This document shows, piece after piece, positions 10,658 through 21,894 of a DNA stretch of 64,000 nucleotides. The translations under genes and the position numbers were made by a program. The stretch covers positions 62,001-126,000 of the forward strand of contig NC_052114.1 in assembly GCF_012273895.1 (NCBI RefSeq). The letters are read 5' to 3'. The notes under the pieces are model-generated. The model saw nothing but the letters and a program-made list of their open reading frames with translations, had not been told where the DNA came from and searched no databases. How positions within the stretch are numbered: position 1 is the stretch's first letter; each line of letters begins with the position of its first letter. This DNA comes from Zerene cesonia (taxonomy: Eukaryota > Arthropoda > Insecta > Lepidoptera > Pieridae).

Positions 10658-13600
10658 TTATTGGTGAGCGTACTCACCGTCTTCCTCCTCCTGCGGCTCG
10701 GAGGGCGGCGTGAGGGAGTCCGGCGGCGAGCGGCGCTGCGCGGTGCGCTCGCCGGCCGCGCGGTACAGCTCCGCGCGCGCCTCCACCACTTCGCGCACTA
10801 TCTCTGCATAACGCACAACTTACATGTCAACTGTCAACACTCTATCAACTGGTCTATGTTTGCAAGTTAATAATGAAGGTTCTCATTCCATCGAAGTTTT
10901 GCAGAGGGAAAATGTCATATTACAATATCAAACGTAATAATGTATATCTCTAGTTTATCTGAATCTAAGTTAGCTAATAGTTTAATAAGACTAGCCAATA
11001 GTTTAATAATAAAAGCATCTCTGTGGTATTATGCTAAACCAATTTGACACCGAAACGCGTCATGGATTTCGACACAACGCGTCGAGGTCGAATGGTATGT
11101 TAGCCAAGACTCGAATATCTAGTCTAGTCTAACGTGACTTACCACTAATAACGTCTCGACTCGTGATGATCGATTCAATTTCTTTGGACACTTCCTCTAC
11201 CAACCACGGCATGAACTCTTCTTCAACACCTGCAATGGTAATACATGTTAACATTTGTTTCAATTGATGTAGAGACGTATACATAGTTTTAAAATTTATA
11301 TTTTATGAATAACTACATATTTTTTTTATTTTTTAAGCATATTTGTTGCCTTAAAATTTTAAACACCGAAACGTAAAAAAAGTCTAATGACGAAAACTTA
11401 GGGAAATCGACGAAAACTAAATCACTGTAAAATACAATCTAAGAAGTAAATTTAAATCCACTTCCTCATCGGCGAAGAGCTAAGACACGAAATTTTGTAA
11501 ATGGATTAACAATAATATATCCTTTTATAAACTCTATCGTAACTTTGTGCTGCCCCCAATTTGGCTCCCAATGAGGGAACTTGGTAAATAAGGAATTTAG
11601 ATACCCAACCATCCATAACTTGTTGAAGTGTTTACCTCTGTGCAGGCGGCGCACGAGGTAGCCAGCGTCGCGCAGGCCGGCCAGCACGGAAGGCAGCAGC
11701 TCGGCCACGTAGCCCTGCACCAGCGCCGCTGCCGCCACGCGCTGCCGTGCCTCCAGCGCCGCCGCGCGCGCCGCGCGACCCTCTGCCACGCGCCGCTCCT
11801 GCACATTGTTCCACATTAAAATTCGTTCATTTCTCAATATATACCTGGTATTGTTACAAATTAACCCTTCAGAAACGTCGCGTTCGGAGTTCGTTCATCT
11901 ATATTCTATATATATATATACTAGAATTTTAAAAGAAACGTTTTTTAAATCGGATCGTTATAAATCCCAAACATTGAAAGGAATCATCAACGTGTCGCTA
12001 GGGACGTCCCGCCACCTTCTCGTGCTCGAGGCGCAAGTCCTGCGCGGCGAGGCGCTGCCGCTCGGCCAGCTCGGCGTCGCGTAGCTCACGGTAGCGGCGC
12101 TGCTGCTCGCGGAGCGTCGCCAGCTCCTCCTCCTGCGCTACCTCCGCCAGCGCCTGCTCCACCGTCTTACCAATCAGCACCTCCAGGATCGGCTGCACTT
12201 CTATATCGAAATCGAACAGCTGGAAATGTCAAAAAGCAAAAGTAACTCACTTTGAATACACTTCCCTATATAAGAGCACTTTAACATTATAAAATAAAAT
12301 CTATTGAGCATATTGGATGTATAAGGTCTTTTAATATAAAAAATATTAAACTTACATCACCAGGGTAGATCTGTGTGGCTGCGTCTGCGCCAGTTTTGGC
12401 GGGCACGTACATGGGCGTGGCTGGCCGGTCAACGAACAGGTCTGTTTGGACACCAACCTCCATCTCCACGCCTTTGTCGAATAGCTGGAATAGCCGGAGG
12501 AATAGAATCTATATGAGAACGAATTGTTGCAAAAAAAAAAAAAAGTTATAGTTACAGTTTATATTTAAGTTATAGTTTGGATCAATACTATATCATTTTA
12601 CAATACTAATGTCATCTGATGGGATTCTTAGGTGGTTTATCACATTTTATTAACATACTTTAATTATACAGATAGGCAGTTATGTTGACTATCTAGATAC
12701 CAGTAAGAAATTTCAGATCTACGCTCAATAATTGGTGACAATAAGCTTTATGCGAAACAATGATGTCAATAATATTATGTAGTGTGATCTGTTCATAGAT
12801 ACCGACCTCTTCTAGATAGTACTCCGTCTGTATGGGATGGTGGCGGCGGCCGGGCGCGGGCGGCGGCGTGCCGGGCCGCAGTCGCGCGAGCGCCGCGCGG
12901 CGGGCGAGCGCGCGCCGTCGCGTGCGCGCCGCGCGCGCCGCCGCGCTCTCCACGCCGTCACCCTGGCGCAACAAACATATTGCGTATTGATTGATGACGT
13001 CTTTCGAGCTCTTGCTAGATAGTATACGCAATAAACAGATAGGGAAATTCGCTTGGTAATTAATAACTTACATATTTTCACGATTTCTGGCTGAATACAG
13101 TGAAAAAATGCATCCCTACCGACACGTTTTCTTCAAATTTCACACTAATGATGGTCGACTTTGTCACAAATAGTTACAATACATGCCATAATTCCATTCA
13201 AGAAATTTATACTTTGCGTGCAGTTAATAATGCCATTACGTGCTGCAAGGAAATCTAGCGTTAGAGATTTAGAAGTTAGGGAAAACAATTGAGTCAAATT
13301 AAAACGCTAGATGCGTTTTCGTTATAATAATTTCATTCATCATTTTGAATGCACCTAACAATTTTTTTTCACTATTTTGCGTTTCGTCGTTGCAGCCTTT
13401 TAGGACGTCCACTGTTGGACATAGGCCTCCCCCAAAGATTTCCAAAACGACCGATCACCANNNNNNNNNNNNNNNNNNNNNNNNNNNNNNNNNNNNNNNN
13501 NNNNNNNNNNNNNNNNNNNNNNNNNNNNNNNNNNNNNNNNNNNNNNNNNNNNNNNNNNNNNNNNNNNNNNNNNNNNNNNNNNNNNNNNNNNNNNNNNNNN

Positions 13601-16600
13601 NNNNNNNNNNNNNNNNNNNNNNNNNNNNNNNNNNNNNNNNNNNNNNNNNNNNNNNNNNNNNNNNNNNNNNNNNNNNNNNNNNNNNNNNNNNNNNNNNNNN
13701 NNNNNNNNNNNNNNNNNNNNNNNNNNNNNNNNNNNNNNNNNNNNNNNNNNNNNNNNNNNNNNNNNNNNNNNNNNNNNNNNNNNNNNNNNNNNNNNNNNNN
13801 NNNNNNNNNNNNNNNNNNNNNNNNNNNNNNNNNNNNNNNNNNNNNNNNNNNNNNNNNNNNNNNNNNNNNNNNNNNNNNNNNNNNNNNNNNNNNNNNNNNN
13901 NNNNNNNNNNNNNNNNNNNNNNNNNNNNNNNNNNNNNNNNNNNNNNNNNNNNNNNNNNNNNNNNNNNNNNNNNNNNNNNNNNNNNNNNNNNNNNNNNNNN
14001 NNNNNNNNNNNNNNNNNNNNNNNNNNNNNNNNNNNNNNNNNNNNNNNNNNNNNNNNNNNNNNNNNNNNNNNNNNNNNNNNNNNNNNNNNNNNNNNNNNNN
14101 NNNNNNNNNNNNNNNNNNNNNNNNNNNNNNNNNNNNNNNNNNNNNNNNNNNNNNNNNNNNNNNNNNNNNNNNNNNNNNNNNNNNNNNNNNNNNNNNNNNN
14201 NNNNNNNNNNNNNNNNNNNNNNNNNNNNNNNNNNNNNNNNNNNNNNNNNNNNNNNNNNNNNNNNNNNNNNNNNNNNNNNNNNNNNNNNNNNNNNNNNNNN
14301 NNNNNNNNNNNNNNNNNNNNNNNNNNNNNNNNNNNNNNNNNNNNNNNNNNNNNNNNNNNNNNNNNNNNNNNNNNNNNNNNNNNNNNNNNNNNNNNNNNNN
14401 NNNNNNNNNNNNNNNNNNNNNNNNNNNNNNNNNNNNNNNNNNNNNNNNNNNNNNNNNNNNGTAGGAACCCTTAGTCGCCTTTTACGACACCCACAGGTAG
14501 AGATGGGGTGGTGCTATTCTAAACCGGCACCACACGGTTGATTGATTTGATTTTGCGTTTACGTTTTCATTATAATATATATAGGGTATTAGGTGCATTG
14601 GCAACTTATATACATATTTTATTATTAAATTGCGATTATAATGAACATCGTATAGTTCATAACAACCAATAATAATGTGTGCCTATTTGTAAACCGTCAT
14701 CACATATTTAATTTTAAGACATTTTGTTAGTAATTAGTTGAGAATATATCGATCGCGGCCCGCATATGCGGCGCGGGCCGCTCGCTCGCAGCGGACCAGC
14801 GCGGGCCGGCGCGGGCCGGCGCGGGCAGCGCGAGCGGCCGGCGGGCTCGTGTCGGCGCACATTAACCTTGTTTGACTAATTGATGATCTAATATTATACA
14901 TTTCAATTACATGTGGTAACGACAACACAGCTTTATAAATCAATACACGGTATGTACTTTGAATGTTTTGAATTTTCGTATATGATACGACTTACGATTC
15001 GCATAGTGTTATCGCTATTGCTATCTATCGCTATTTAAAGACAAATCAGTTACTACTGGACCGATTTAAAAATTCTATGTATAGGGTGTATATATTTTTA
15101 GTACAAGGCGAAACCGTACAGTTCATATATAATTTAATGCGGGTAAATATAAAACTAATGTCAGACTAACACGTTTAATACAAAATGAAGTTAAATTAAA
15201 TTAGTTAAATTAATAAAACTGATAAAGTTTCAAACCCAAACTCAAATATTTATTTATTCAATTAGACTTCTTATAAAAACACTTTTGAATCGTCAAACAG
15301 TTTTAACATTTACCATCAGTTCGGAAAGCAGTTTTTACAGAGAAGAGCCGAAAATAATCTCTGTATTTGCTCTTTTAAAATACTGTAAACTTTTACATTT
15401 TAAGTCTAAATAATATGTAATATGTACACAAAAATGATACCAAAGAATTGTCCTGTTGTTCTTAAGTGATAACATTCCGTGGGTTTCATCTTCCATATAT
15501 TCATTAATGCTACAGTAGGCTTTCTGAATTAATACATTTTTAATATAGTTTTTGAATTTAGCATTGCCAAACGATAACGACGACGACGAACCATTAATAC
15601 TATGAGGAATTCTATTGTAGAAGCGTATACCTTGTCCCATAGATAAATTGTTAGGTCGCTAAGGCGGAAAACAGGCATTTCAAATTTTATTTCTGTTCCT
15701 CGTGTCATAACAATGATTATCTCTTACTTTTTTATGTAAAGCGATTTTATTGTGTACGTGTAAAATGTAATTTACGTGACGGTATTAATGTGACGGTTCA
15801 GTAAGGATACCAGTACTCTTAAAGAGATCTCTTAATGAGTCCCGAGATTTCATTTAAAATAGTCGTATCTTTTTTGTACATTTTTGTGTGTGACTTATAT
15901 TACTCGGTGGCGCAATTATTTAAGTTTTGGCAATAATTACATGTAATAACAGCGTTAATTTGACATGCGAATAAAATTTCCCTTCCCGCTGACCGCACTC
16001 GTTGAGTATAACTGGGTCAACACGGACAAAGCGACCCCCTGAATTATTAAAATATTGGATACTGACTATTAGCAGCGTATATGCTTCATAGTAACTGAAT
16101 GCTTCTAATTATATTATTTTATTTTAATTAACGATTATTAACCATTATTAACGAGCACCAACTTCCAGCTTGACGTAAGGTACGTTAATAAACAGTTAAA
16201 TTAGTGTAATAATTCAGATCTCACAATTACATAGTCAATGTTATTTCTTAGCTTAGTTAGCTCGTATGGATTATATTATATAGTCGATATAGGCAAAGAT
16301 ACAATTATACCTTTGTGTTGTCAATTGAACAACACTTGAATGTAATTTGGGAGTCGAGCACGCTTCGGCACGAATTGGTCCAGCTCGCACCATGGCAGAA
16401 CCACTCCCCACAGAAGACCGGCGAAAAATAGTAGCATGCGAATGCTACTGTGTTTCATTCATTGAGTGGGAGAGCCGGAAGCCCGTTTCCTTTTTCTCAC
16501 CGTTCTCAGTCCATTCCTTCTTTTCTGTCGTCAATCTTTTCCTTATCCTTTACTTCATTCCTGTAAAGCGAGCGTTTGCGAATGTTCATGGGCCGTAGAC

Positions 16601-16813
16601 GTGATCGATTATGATCAGGCGAACCATCGGCTCAGTTGCCCGCTACGACATATAAAAGTAATCATTGTTAGCACTAACTGCAGCGTGCGGGTGCGTCGCG
16701 AACGTGCTGCCGCGCACCACGCGCTTGTCGTGCATCACGTTGGAGTACTGCGTAGCGCCCGTAGCACCCGTAGCGCCTGTAGCTCCCGTAGCGCCCGTGA
16801 CGCCCGTCGCCAT
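10658..16813 (-). CDS. RSPH3: Radial spoke head protein 3 (RSP3), axonemal A-kinase anchoring protein
   Basis: Seven exons can be joined: 16813-16679, 12962-12807, 12484-12356, 12219-12016, 11798-11636, 11229-11143 and 10803-10678. All phases agree (0,0,0,0,1,1). This gives 333 residues, or 339 if the last exon reads through to the TAA at 10660-10658. RSP3-family landmarks are VMHDKRVVRG (26-35), RLRPGTPPP in exon 2, VQTDLFVDRP and YVPAKTGADAATQI in exon 3, and LFDFDIEVQPILEVLIGKTV starting at residue 141. The last includes the amphipathic helix that binds the RIIa/Dpy-30 domain in the Chlamydomonas protein. Exon 5 has YVAELLPSVLAGLRDAGYL, exon 6 FMPWLVEEV and exon 7 IVREVVEAR. In the family it is the core dimer of the radial spoke of 9+2 axonemes, so sperm flagella are the likely site here. 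Most donors are good; GAG|GTCGGT and AAG|GTGGCG are weaker but required by family length. Residues 4-21 are a Gly-Ala-Thr repeat. A strong donor at the end of exon 7 leaves the C-terminus open. Confidence 0.9.
13400..13460 (-). pseudogene. C-terminus of an RTE-type LINE reverse transcriptase, cut by gap
   Basis: Minus-strand translation ends DRSFWKSLGEAYVQQWTS followed by a stop at 13402-13400. This is the typical C-terminal signature (W..LGEAYVQQWTS) of RTE-like endonuclease/reverse-transcriptase polyproteins common in moths. Everything upstream lies in the assembly gap. It sits in intron 1 of RSPH3. Confidence 0.7.
13461..14460. other. Assembly gap (1000 N) inside RSPH3 intron 1
   Basis: Exactly 1000 N, bordered on the left by an RTE-type LINE end and on the right by another dispersed repeat. 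The gap is probably a collapsed or unresolved transposon nest. Confidence 0.98.
14461..14538. repeat. Dispersed lepidopteran repeat fragment at gap edge
   Basis: The block TTAGTCGCCTTTTACGACAC, with CACAGGTAGAGATGGGGTGG and CCGGCACCACACGG after it, is a repeat end I recognise from many lepidopteran genomes. Its other end is in the gap, and its family is not determined here. Confidence 0.5.
14750..14865. other. CpG-rich island with GCGCGGGCCG tandem units in RSPH3 intron 1
   Basis: This is an extremely GC-rich patch in AT-rich intron sequence. It carries consecutive copies of a 10-base GCGCGGGCCG unit around 14798-14826. It has no convincing coding frame; the open frames follow from base composition. 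Confidence 0.4.
15335..15640 (-). pseudogene. Relic of a non-LTR retrotransposon reverse transcriptase C-terminal region
   Basis: The minus-strand frame contains GIRFYNRIPHSI and KFKNYIKNVLIQKAYCSINE, followed by YMEDE. This resembles the FYNKLP..KFK..VK..L..KAYY.VN.YL.D tail of LINE open reading frames that is very frequent in Lepidoptera. Nothing upstream of it looks like a polymerase core, so it is a 5'-truncated dead copy within RSPH3 intron 1. The LINE clade cannot be fixed from this tail. Confidence 0.55.
16343..16657 (-). repeat. Interspersed repeat family A, old copy beside the RSPH3 exon 1 donor
   Basis: This is the reverse complement of the family A unit, quite diverged. It contains GTCGAGCACGCTTCGGCACG, the AAGACCGGCG block, AATGTTCATGGGC and ATCAGGCGAACCATC. 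It carries a private palindrome GTAGCATGCGAATGCTAC near 16430. Its outer end reaches 16657, so the intron has only about 15 bases between it and the RSPH3 exon 1 donor (GTTAGT at 16678-16673). Confidence 0.65.
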
Positions 16814-16819
16814 GCTTCC

Positions 16820-17960
16820 ACTGCGAAAATTTAAACATGATTCAAGTATTCATAGCTACAAACATCCGAAATTACAGTCGGTTGCATCTCACGTATTGCC
16901 GATCATATACTGTACGTATACGATGAGACTTTAGCAAGCTAGCAGTCAAGCGGGAGTCTGAGCGTATACAGAGCAGCTGCAAAAAAGCAGTTACCAACCC
17001 AATTTATAACCATGCCAAAGCTTAATGTTGTATTTTTTTATTATTTGTTGCTAAGAAGGCAACAAAACTACATCTCTTCAAATTGCAACTGTCTAACATC
17101 ACGATCCAAAACTTGGAGAGCTGTTCTGAAGTTTCGTGCTCGTTTTGTTATCTGCTAGCTCGCCATATTTAGCTTAAGATGTGTTTCTATTACTATTATG
17201 TGCAAATTGTTTGCTAGTTCCTATCAAATTTATTGTTAAATCATTTTAACAAATTAAAAAACGTACAAAAAAAAATTCCTAAACTTGTGTTTTACCACTC
17301 ATGAAATGTAATCAATAGTATGCCAATGTTAAAATAACAAAGACGTGTAGATCGATGGCATATGCAGGCCCCGAGATAAGGGTAATAAGGTGTTCGACCC
17401 CGAGCGGAAGGGGGCACTGACCACCTCCTGCGTTTATACAACCTTTACCCCACACTTAGACATTCTCACATAATTGACCCCATACTGGATATTTCTTGAA
17501 TTTGTGTTCGTTCCACTTTTAGCATTTCTTATCTGTTCGATACTTTCAGTTAGACGCCCTGCATACCGGGTTGCCATGTGGGCTTGAATATTAATGAATA
17601 CGCACTACATACCTACTTGTGAATTAAAATGACACATTTCGCTATTTTAAACGTAGGTACTGGATACTTGAACTAGCCAGAAGAAAAAATTAGTTAATAT
17701 TTATAAAGTTTATAACGTTACTCATTTATTCCTTATATTCTAAAAATAATTGTTATGCTATTGCTACGGCGTTGCAATTTTACAAAAAAAAAACTTACGC
17801 TATACGAGTACGACTAGACTTGGCATGTAAATAACATGTGTTTCATTAAATATCGTGTGTGACGTCGTGTTGATTTGTGTACATCGCGACTTGTAATCGA
17901 TAGTACGCGATAACGCTCGCTCAATGGGTGTCGATGAGCCGGTTGTTGATTTTAACAAAT
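16820..17960. other. Intergenic stretch between RSPH3 exon 1 and the 281-residue gene
   Basis: The RSPH3 start codon is preceded on the minus strand by a good acceptor (TTTTCGCAG ending at 16820), so a non-coding 5' exon of RSPH3 probably lies in this stretch. I cannot locate its donor. The remainder is AT-rich with a GC-richer patch near 17370-17430 and no coding frame of note. Confidence 0.4.
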
Positions 17961-17974
17961 TTTATTTCTGTACG

Positions 17975-18820
17975 TCAATCATTTCTACCGTAGGAAATAC
18001 TAAAAATGATAATGAACTCAACTGACAGCTGATCTCGTTCGTCGAGCAAGTGTTGCACTCCGACCACTCCCGCCACGAGGGCTCGAACTCCTTTAAAAGC
18101 ATCTCCAGCCTTGATGCGTTTCCTCCCATCGATATTAGGGCATATATATGATGTTTCTACTTTCTTGTCGGACAGAGAGCGTTTTGTGCGATTTGCTACA
18201 GCTTTTGGTTTGCTTGCATACGAGTACACGATTTTCTCACGTTCTTTGGGTGGGTACAGAGTCTCCAGTCCCAACAGACACGCGACCTCCGGGGGAGGCA
18301 ACAAGAACTGTCCGGTTTTTACAGTGGTCACAAAGCGTGGCTTGTCACCGTCGTTGGATACTGATATTCGACCTTTGCTTTTTGAGGGAGCCGGTGATTT
18401 GTCCGATTTTGTTGTTAATTTAGGGAGCTCATCTTTCCCGGCCACGTGATTGATGCGAGGGTGCGACTGGCTCATCGCTTTAATGTGCATTTTAGGAGAA
18501 TCCTTGTAGATGTTCGGATTGGAGGCGGCGAGGGGCCCGTTGCGAGGCCGGAAGCGCGTCGGGCGGCGAAGGTTCGCTTCTAATATTTCCTTCTCCTTGA
18601 GCCGGCGGAGTTTGAAGTCGAGGGCCCGGGAGAACTTGGGGTCGAGCAGGGTGTTGGGCGCGGGGCGGGGGCGCGGTGCGCTCGGCAGCGGCCCGCGCGG
18701 CTCATCGCGCTCCAGCGGTCTGACGATGTTCACATTGCGCGCCAGCGATGCCTTCGGAACGTCGTGGTTGATAACGGTAAACGCGTTCGGCTCATTGTCC
18801 TTAATGTTCACCGGGGGCAT
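17975..18820 (-). CDS. Uncharacterised basic 281-residue protein, intronless
   Basis: A single open frame runs from ATG at 18820 to TGA at 17977-17975, with AATAAA at 17966-17961 just past the stop. The leader contains a two-codon upstream frame, ATGGCCTGA, at 18849-18841. I do not recognise the family. The N-terminal 60 residues are Pro/Arg rich. Residues 58-86 are a strongly charged likely helix (FSRALDFKLRRLKEKEILE). Residues 87-170 are basic and probably disordered. Residues 171-204 (QFLLPPPEVACLLGLETLYP, then PKEREKIVYSYASK) look the most constrained. There is no signal peptide or zinc finger; the last 15 residues are hydrophobic but not a convincing membrane span. It lies upstream of RSPH3 on the same strand, so a shared ciliary or testis role is possible but unproven. 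Third-position GC and length make a chance frame unlikely. Confidence 0.7.
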   Translation of the reverse strand: MPPVNIKDNEPNAFTVINHDVPKASLARNVNIVRPLERDEPRGPLPSAPRPRPAPNTLLDPKFSRALDFKLRRLKEKEILEANLRRPTRFRPRNGPLAASNPNIYKDSPKMHIKAMSQSHPRINHVAGKDELPKLTTKSDKSPAPSKSKGRISVSNDGDKPRFVTTVKTGQFLLPPPEVACLLGLETLYPPKEREKIVYSYASKPKAVANRTKRSLSDKKVETSYICPNIDGRKRIKAGDAFKGVRALVAGVVGVQHLLDERDQLSVEFIIIFSISYGRND

Positions 18821-19968
18821 TGTGTCGCGGGTGACTCGGGTCAGGCCATCGCGGCGGCGCGGTGGCGAGACGGCCGGTGGTCAGCGGCGGCCGGCCGGCT
18901 CTGAGACCGCTGTGTGCGCTGGTTACGACGTTTTACTACCCACTCCTTGCCGCATGCATTATCGCGCAAGCGCCTACATGAATAAAATCTGAATATTCGT
19001 CTAATGTGCTAAATCATCTTGAAAGATGTTCTTGAAAACAACGAGTAATTACGACTTTTAATTAGCTTCAATAAGTAAAAGAAAAAAAAATTCTAATTGA
19101 TCTGTACATATAATATTCAGTTTCAATTAGCTAATAACATATTGACATTCAAATTTTATGTACGATATGTAGGTATATTTATTCCTCATTCTTTTATTTT
19201 TCTCTCTATAAAAATCAAATAATAATTTAAATAAATGTTATTACAAATAAAAACAATTTCTAACACAATTTAAGACGTAACTGTAGCGTTTCATCAAAGT
19301 CTGTGCAAGTCACGACCAAAAATAAAACGATAATGTTAACCGCTTTATCTTGATAAAGACATCGCGTGAATTGGTATGATTAAAAAGTACGGTAGGGTCA
19401 GTTGTCGGTTGCCGCGGCGACGGCACCACGCCACATCTCTGGTCTCGCCAAGGTGAAGGTGAAACCTCTTCATAACAACTGCTTATGGCCTTCCCAAAAA
19501 CCCTTATCATTCACGCAATATCTCAACTGGCTGCTAGGCCTTTGTTAACTGCTAATTAAACATTTGACATTTACGTCATCGTAAAACCTCTCTACAGTTG
19601 GGGCTCGGCTAAATACTTTCGTATGTAAATGATACAATTTTGGAATAATTTCAGTACTTTAAGTACGAGAATAAAATTAATAGTTTATATGATAAGCCGA
19701 CATAGAGCAGGAAAGGGCTTTAAAAATGCCGAATTTATTTATTAAGAAACAATAAATATTTTAAAGAAGGCTAGGATGTAACTTTTGTAAAAATTAATTT
19801 ACCGTTATAAATTATTAATAAGGGTAAAAAATTAATAAAGGTATTTAGTGTTGCTGTTTTCATTCGTTTTCTTTTATAACTAATTCCCATAGTTAAATTG
19901 CAAAAACAGCTCGTGAAGAATAAAAGCTCTCGAGTCTAGATTCAATGTATTAGGAATTTATTTAGTAA

Positions 19969-20105
19969 CTAGCTGTTCGTCCCGGCTTTGTCCGTATTAC
20001 ATATATATATAGCCTAAATCACTCGGTGAAGTTGCAGATTTCTAATGGTGAAAGAATTTTTGAAATCAGTCCTGTGGTTTTTGCGTTGAGAACGTTCCAA
20101 ATGTA
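19969..20105 (-). repeat. Decayed CTAG-ending dispersed repeat
   Basis: It begins CTAGCTGTTCGTCCCGGCTT and continues GTTGCAGATTTCTAATGGTG and TTGAAATCAGTCCTGTGG. These blocks occur in this order in a common lepidopteran repeat of the CTAGCTG..CCCG type. It is truncated on the far side. Confidence 0.45.
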
Positions 20106-21644
20106 CAAAAATTAAAAAGTTTTCTCTTTATAATATTTGTATTAATAATCGCTGAAAATAAAGCGAGTGCTAACCATTTCGAAATTTTAATTAAACATTC
20201 GTCTTTTTTGCTTGATTTTGCACTTGAGTGACCATGTTTTTTTTTATTATACGTTAGATAAAATTGAGTAAAAAATGAACAATACCAGTAATTTGAATTA
20301 CGTCTAAGTTTGTAAGAATACCTCGCACGCGCCTGTTGAAATCATACTCATATAAATTTTTCAATTCCAAAATAATAAAATAATAATAAAAATTCCTTTA
20401 TTTAGAGTCTTACCATTAGAAAGAATGGCAAATGGTAGATTCATTTTGAATTCTCGAAAATGACGAATATTTCGAAAACCGGGGGACCGACGAGACGTGC
20501 AGGTAGTCTGCAAGCAACAACATTATATTATCCATTCATTACTCCACACCCGTATAGTGTATTCCATTCCGTGTTTCATTTCTTCCGTTTGTATACAAAA
20601 GTGAGTTAAACCTAAAAGACTTTATCGAGTACGTTTTATAATCAAGAAGTGGACATAGCGTGGAGTACAATCAGTGTCTGTCATCAGCTGAGTGTTGACC
20701 TAGGGTTAGATAGAGCAGTGTTGACGCCCCCTACACCCTGCCCCCCACCCCGGGGGCACCCCGCACGACTCGCGACGTTGCGTGCTCGCCGCTCGGTGCG
20801 GCGTGCACTGCTGCACTATAAGCGACACGGATGGTTCAAGGATTTGCCACAGAAATCGAAAGCGATTTAAAAGTTTATTAGCCATTTGTGGCATGTCAGG
20901 TTCAGTGTTTCTCACTGTTAAGAAAATGTCATTCGTGCAGATATTCCGTTTGAGACCAGACGAAAATTTCAAATTTATTTCATTTCAATAAAATCGAGTT
21001 ACGCGTTGGAAATAAATAGATACTAAGTCTTCTCATAGTCTCTCAATATCTAGGTACTAAGTAAACTCAAAAATAATAACACTCAGTTAATATAACTTTC
21101 CAAAGCTTTTACACTTAGATAGTTATGGACTCGTCACTCAATGTTTATTAATATAACACTACATGACTTATATTAACAAAGGTTTCCTCTTCTAGTTATT
21201 AATATATTCATGATTAATGATTTCAAAAATATAGGTATTTATTTTTAACCAATGTCACTAAAACGAAGAACGTTCTCAATTTGGCTATATTTTATGGTTT
21301 TGTGAGTTTTCAACCGATTGTCGTGACTCTTTTTGTATTTGATAGGTACTGGTTGTAATTTGATACAATTTTAGAATCTCGAGTGCAACTTTTCCCCCAG
21401 AGACGTCGGTGACCTTTTGTGTATAAAAGAATTATAAAAACGTTGATCACTCGTATATTGAGTTAAAAATTATATTAAATTCTCGTTGACGACACCTCGG
21501 TAGTAAGTCATAATATTGTAAATAAAAAAAAATAAAAAACAAAATTGAATTTAGCTTCCTAAGAGTAGAGGCGCCATATTATTCTATAAAAACATACATA
21601 ATTACATAGCTGATATGCATTATGTACTTTTTTGACAGCCTCTT

Positions 21645-21815
21645 TTTCTTTGGTACAGTGGTTAAAGCGTGAGCGTAGAAACGTGGGGTCCTAGGTTCAA
21701 TTCCCGGTGGAGACTCATAATCACGTCGTCTTGTCCATGTAGAAAATCGATCAGTGAAAAAGATGTATATCATCTGCCCCATACCCCACTAAGGGACAAG
21801 GAAATTCACTTTATG
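21645..21815 (+). mobile_element. tRNA-derived SINE
   Basis: An A-box-like TGGTACAGTGGTTAAAGCGT at 21651 is followed 40 bases later by a B-box-like GGTTCAATTCCCGG at 21694-21707. Downstream are the CATCTGCCCCATACCCCACT and AAGGGACAAGG blocks of lepidopteran tRNA-SINE bodies. It has no cloverleaf with intact arms, so it is not a tRNA gene. Confidence 0.65.
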
Positions 21816-21894
21816 TTCTGTAAACAACAAACAATGGTGACGTCAAGATATTCCATACCATGAGGGATTTCGCTTGAGTTTCGTGTTATGGTAG

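Noticed and set aside
13345..14541. Plus-strand frames across the gap at 13461-14460
   Set aside because: They exist only because of N. The real flanks are repeat ends on the other strand.
16648..16654. TATAAAA as a promoter
   Set aside because: It is part of the family A repeat copy and points away from RSPH3.
18111..18992. Plus-strand frames of 91-160 residues opposite the 281-residue gene
   Set aside because: They are antisense shadows. The minus frame is longer, has a poly(A) signal, and has a better composition.
21651..21710. tRNA gene
   Set aside because: A- and B-box-like motifs are present but no arms pair into a cloverleaf; the body matches a SINE.
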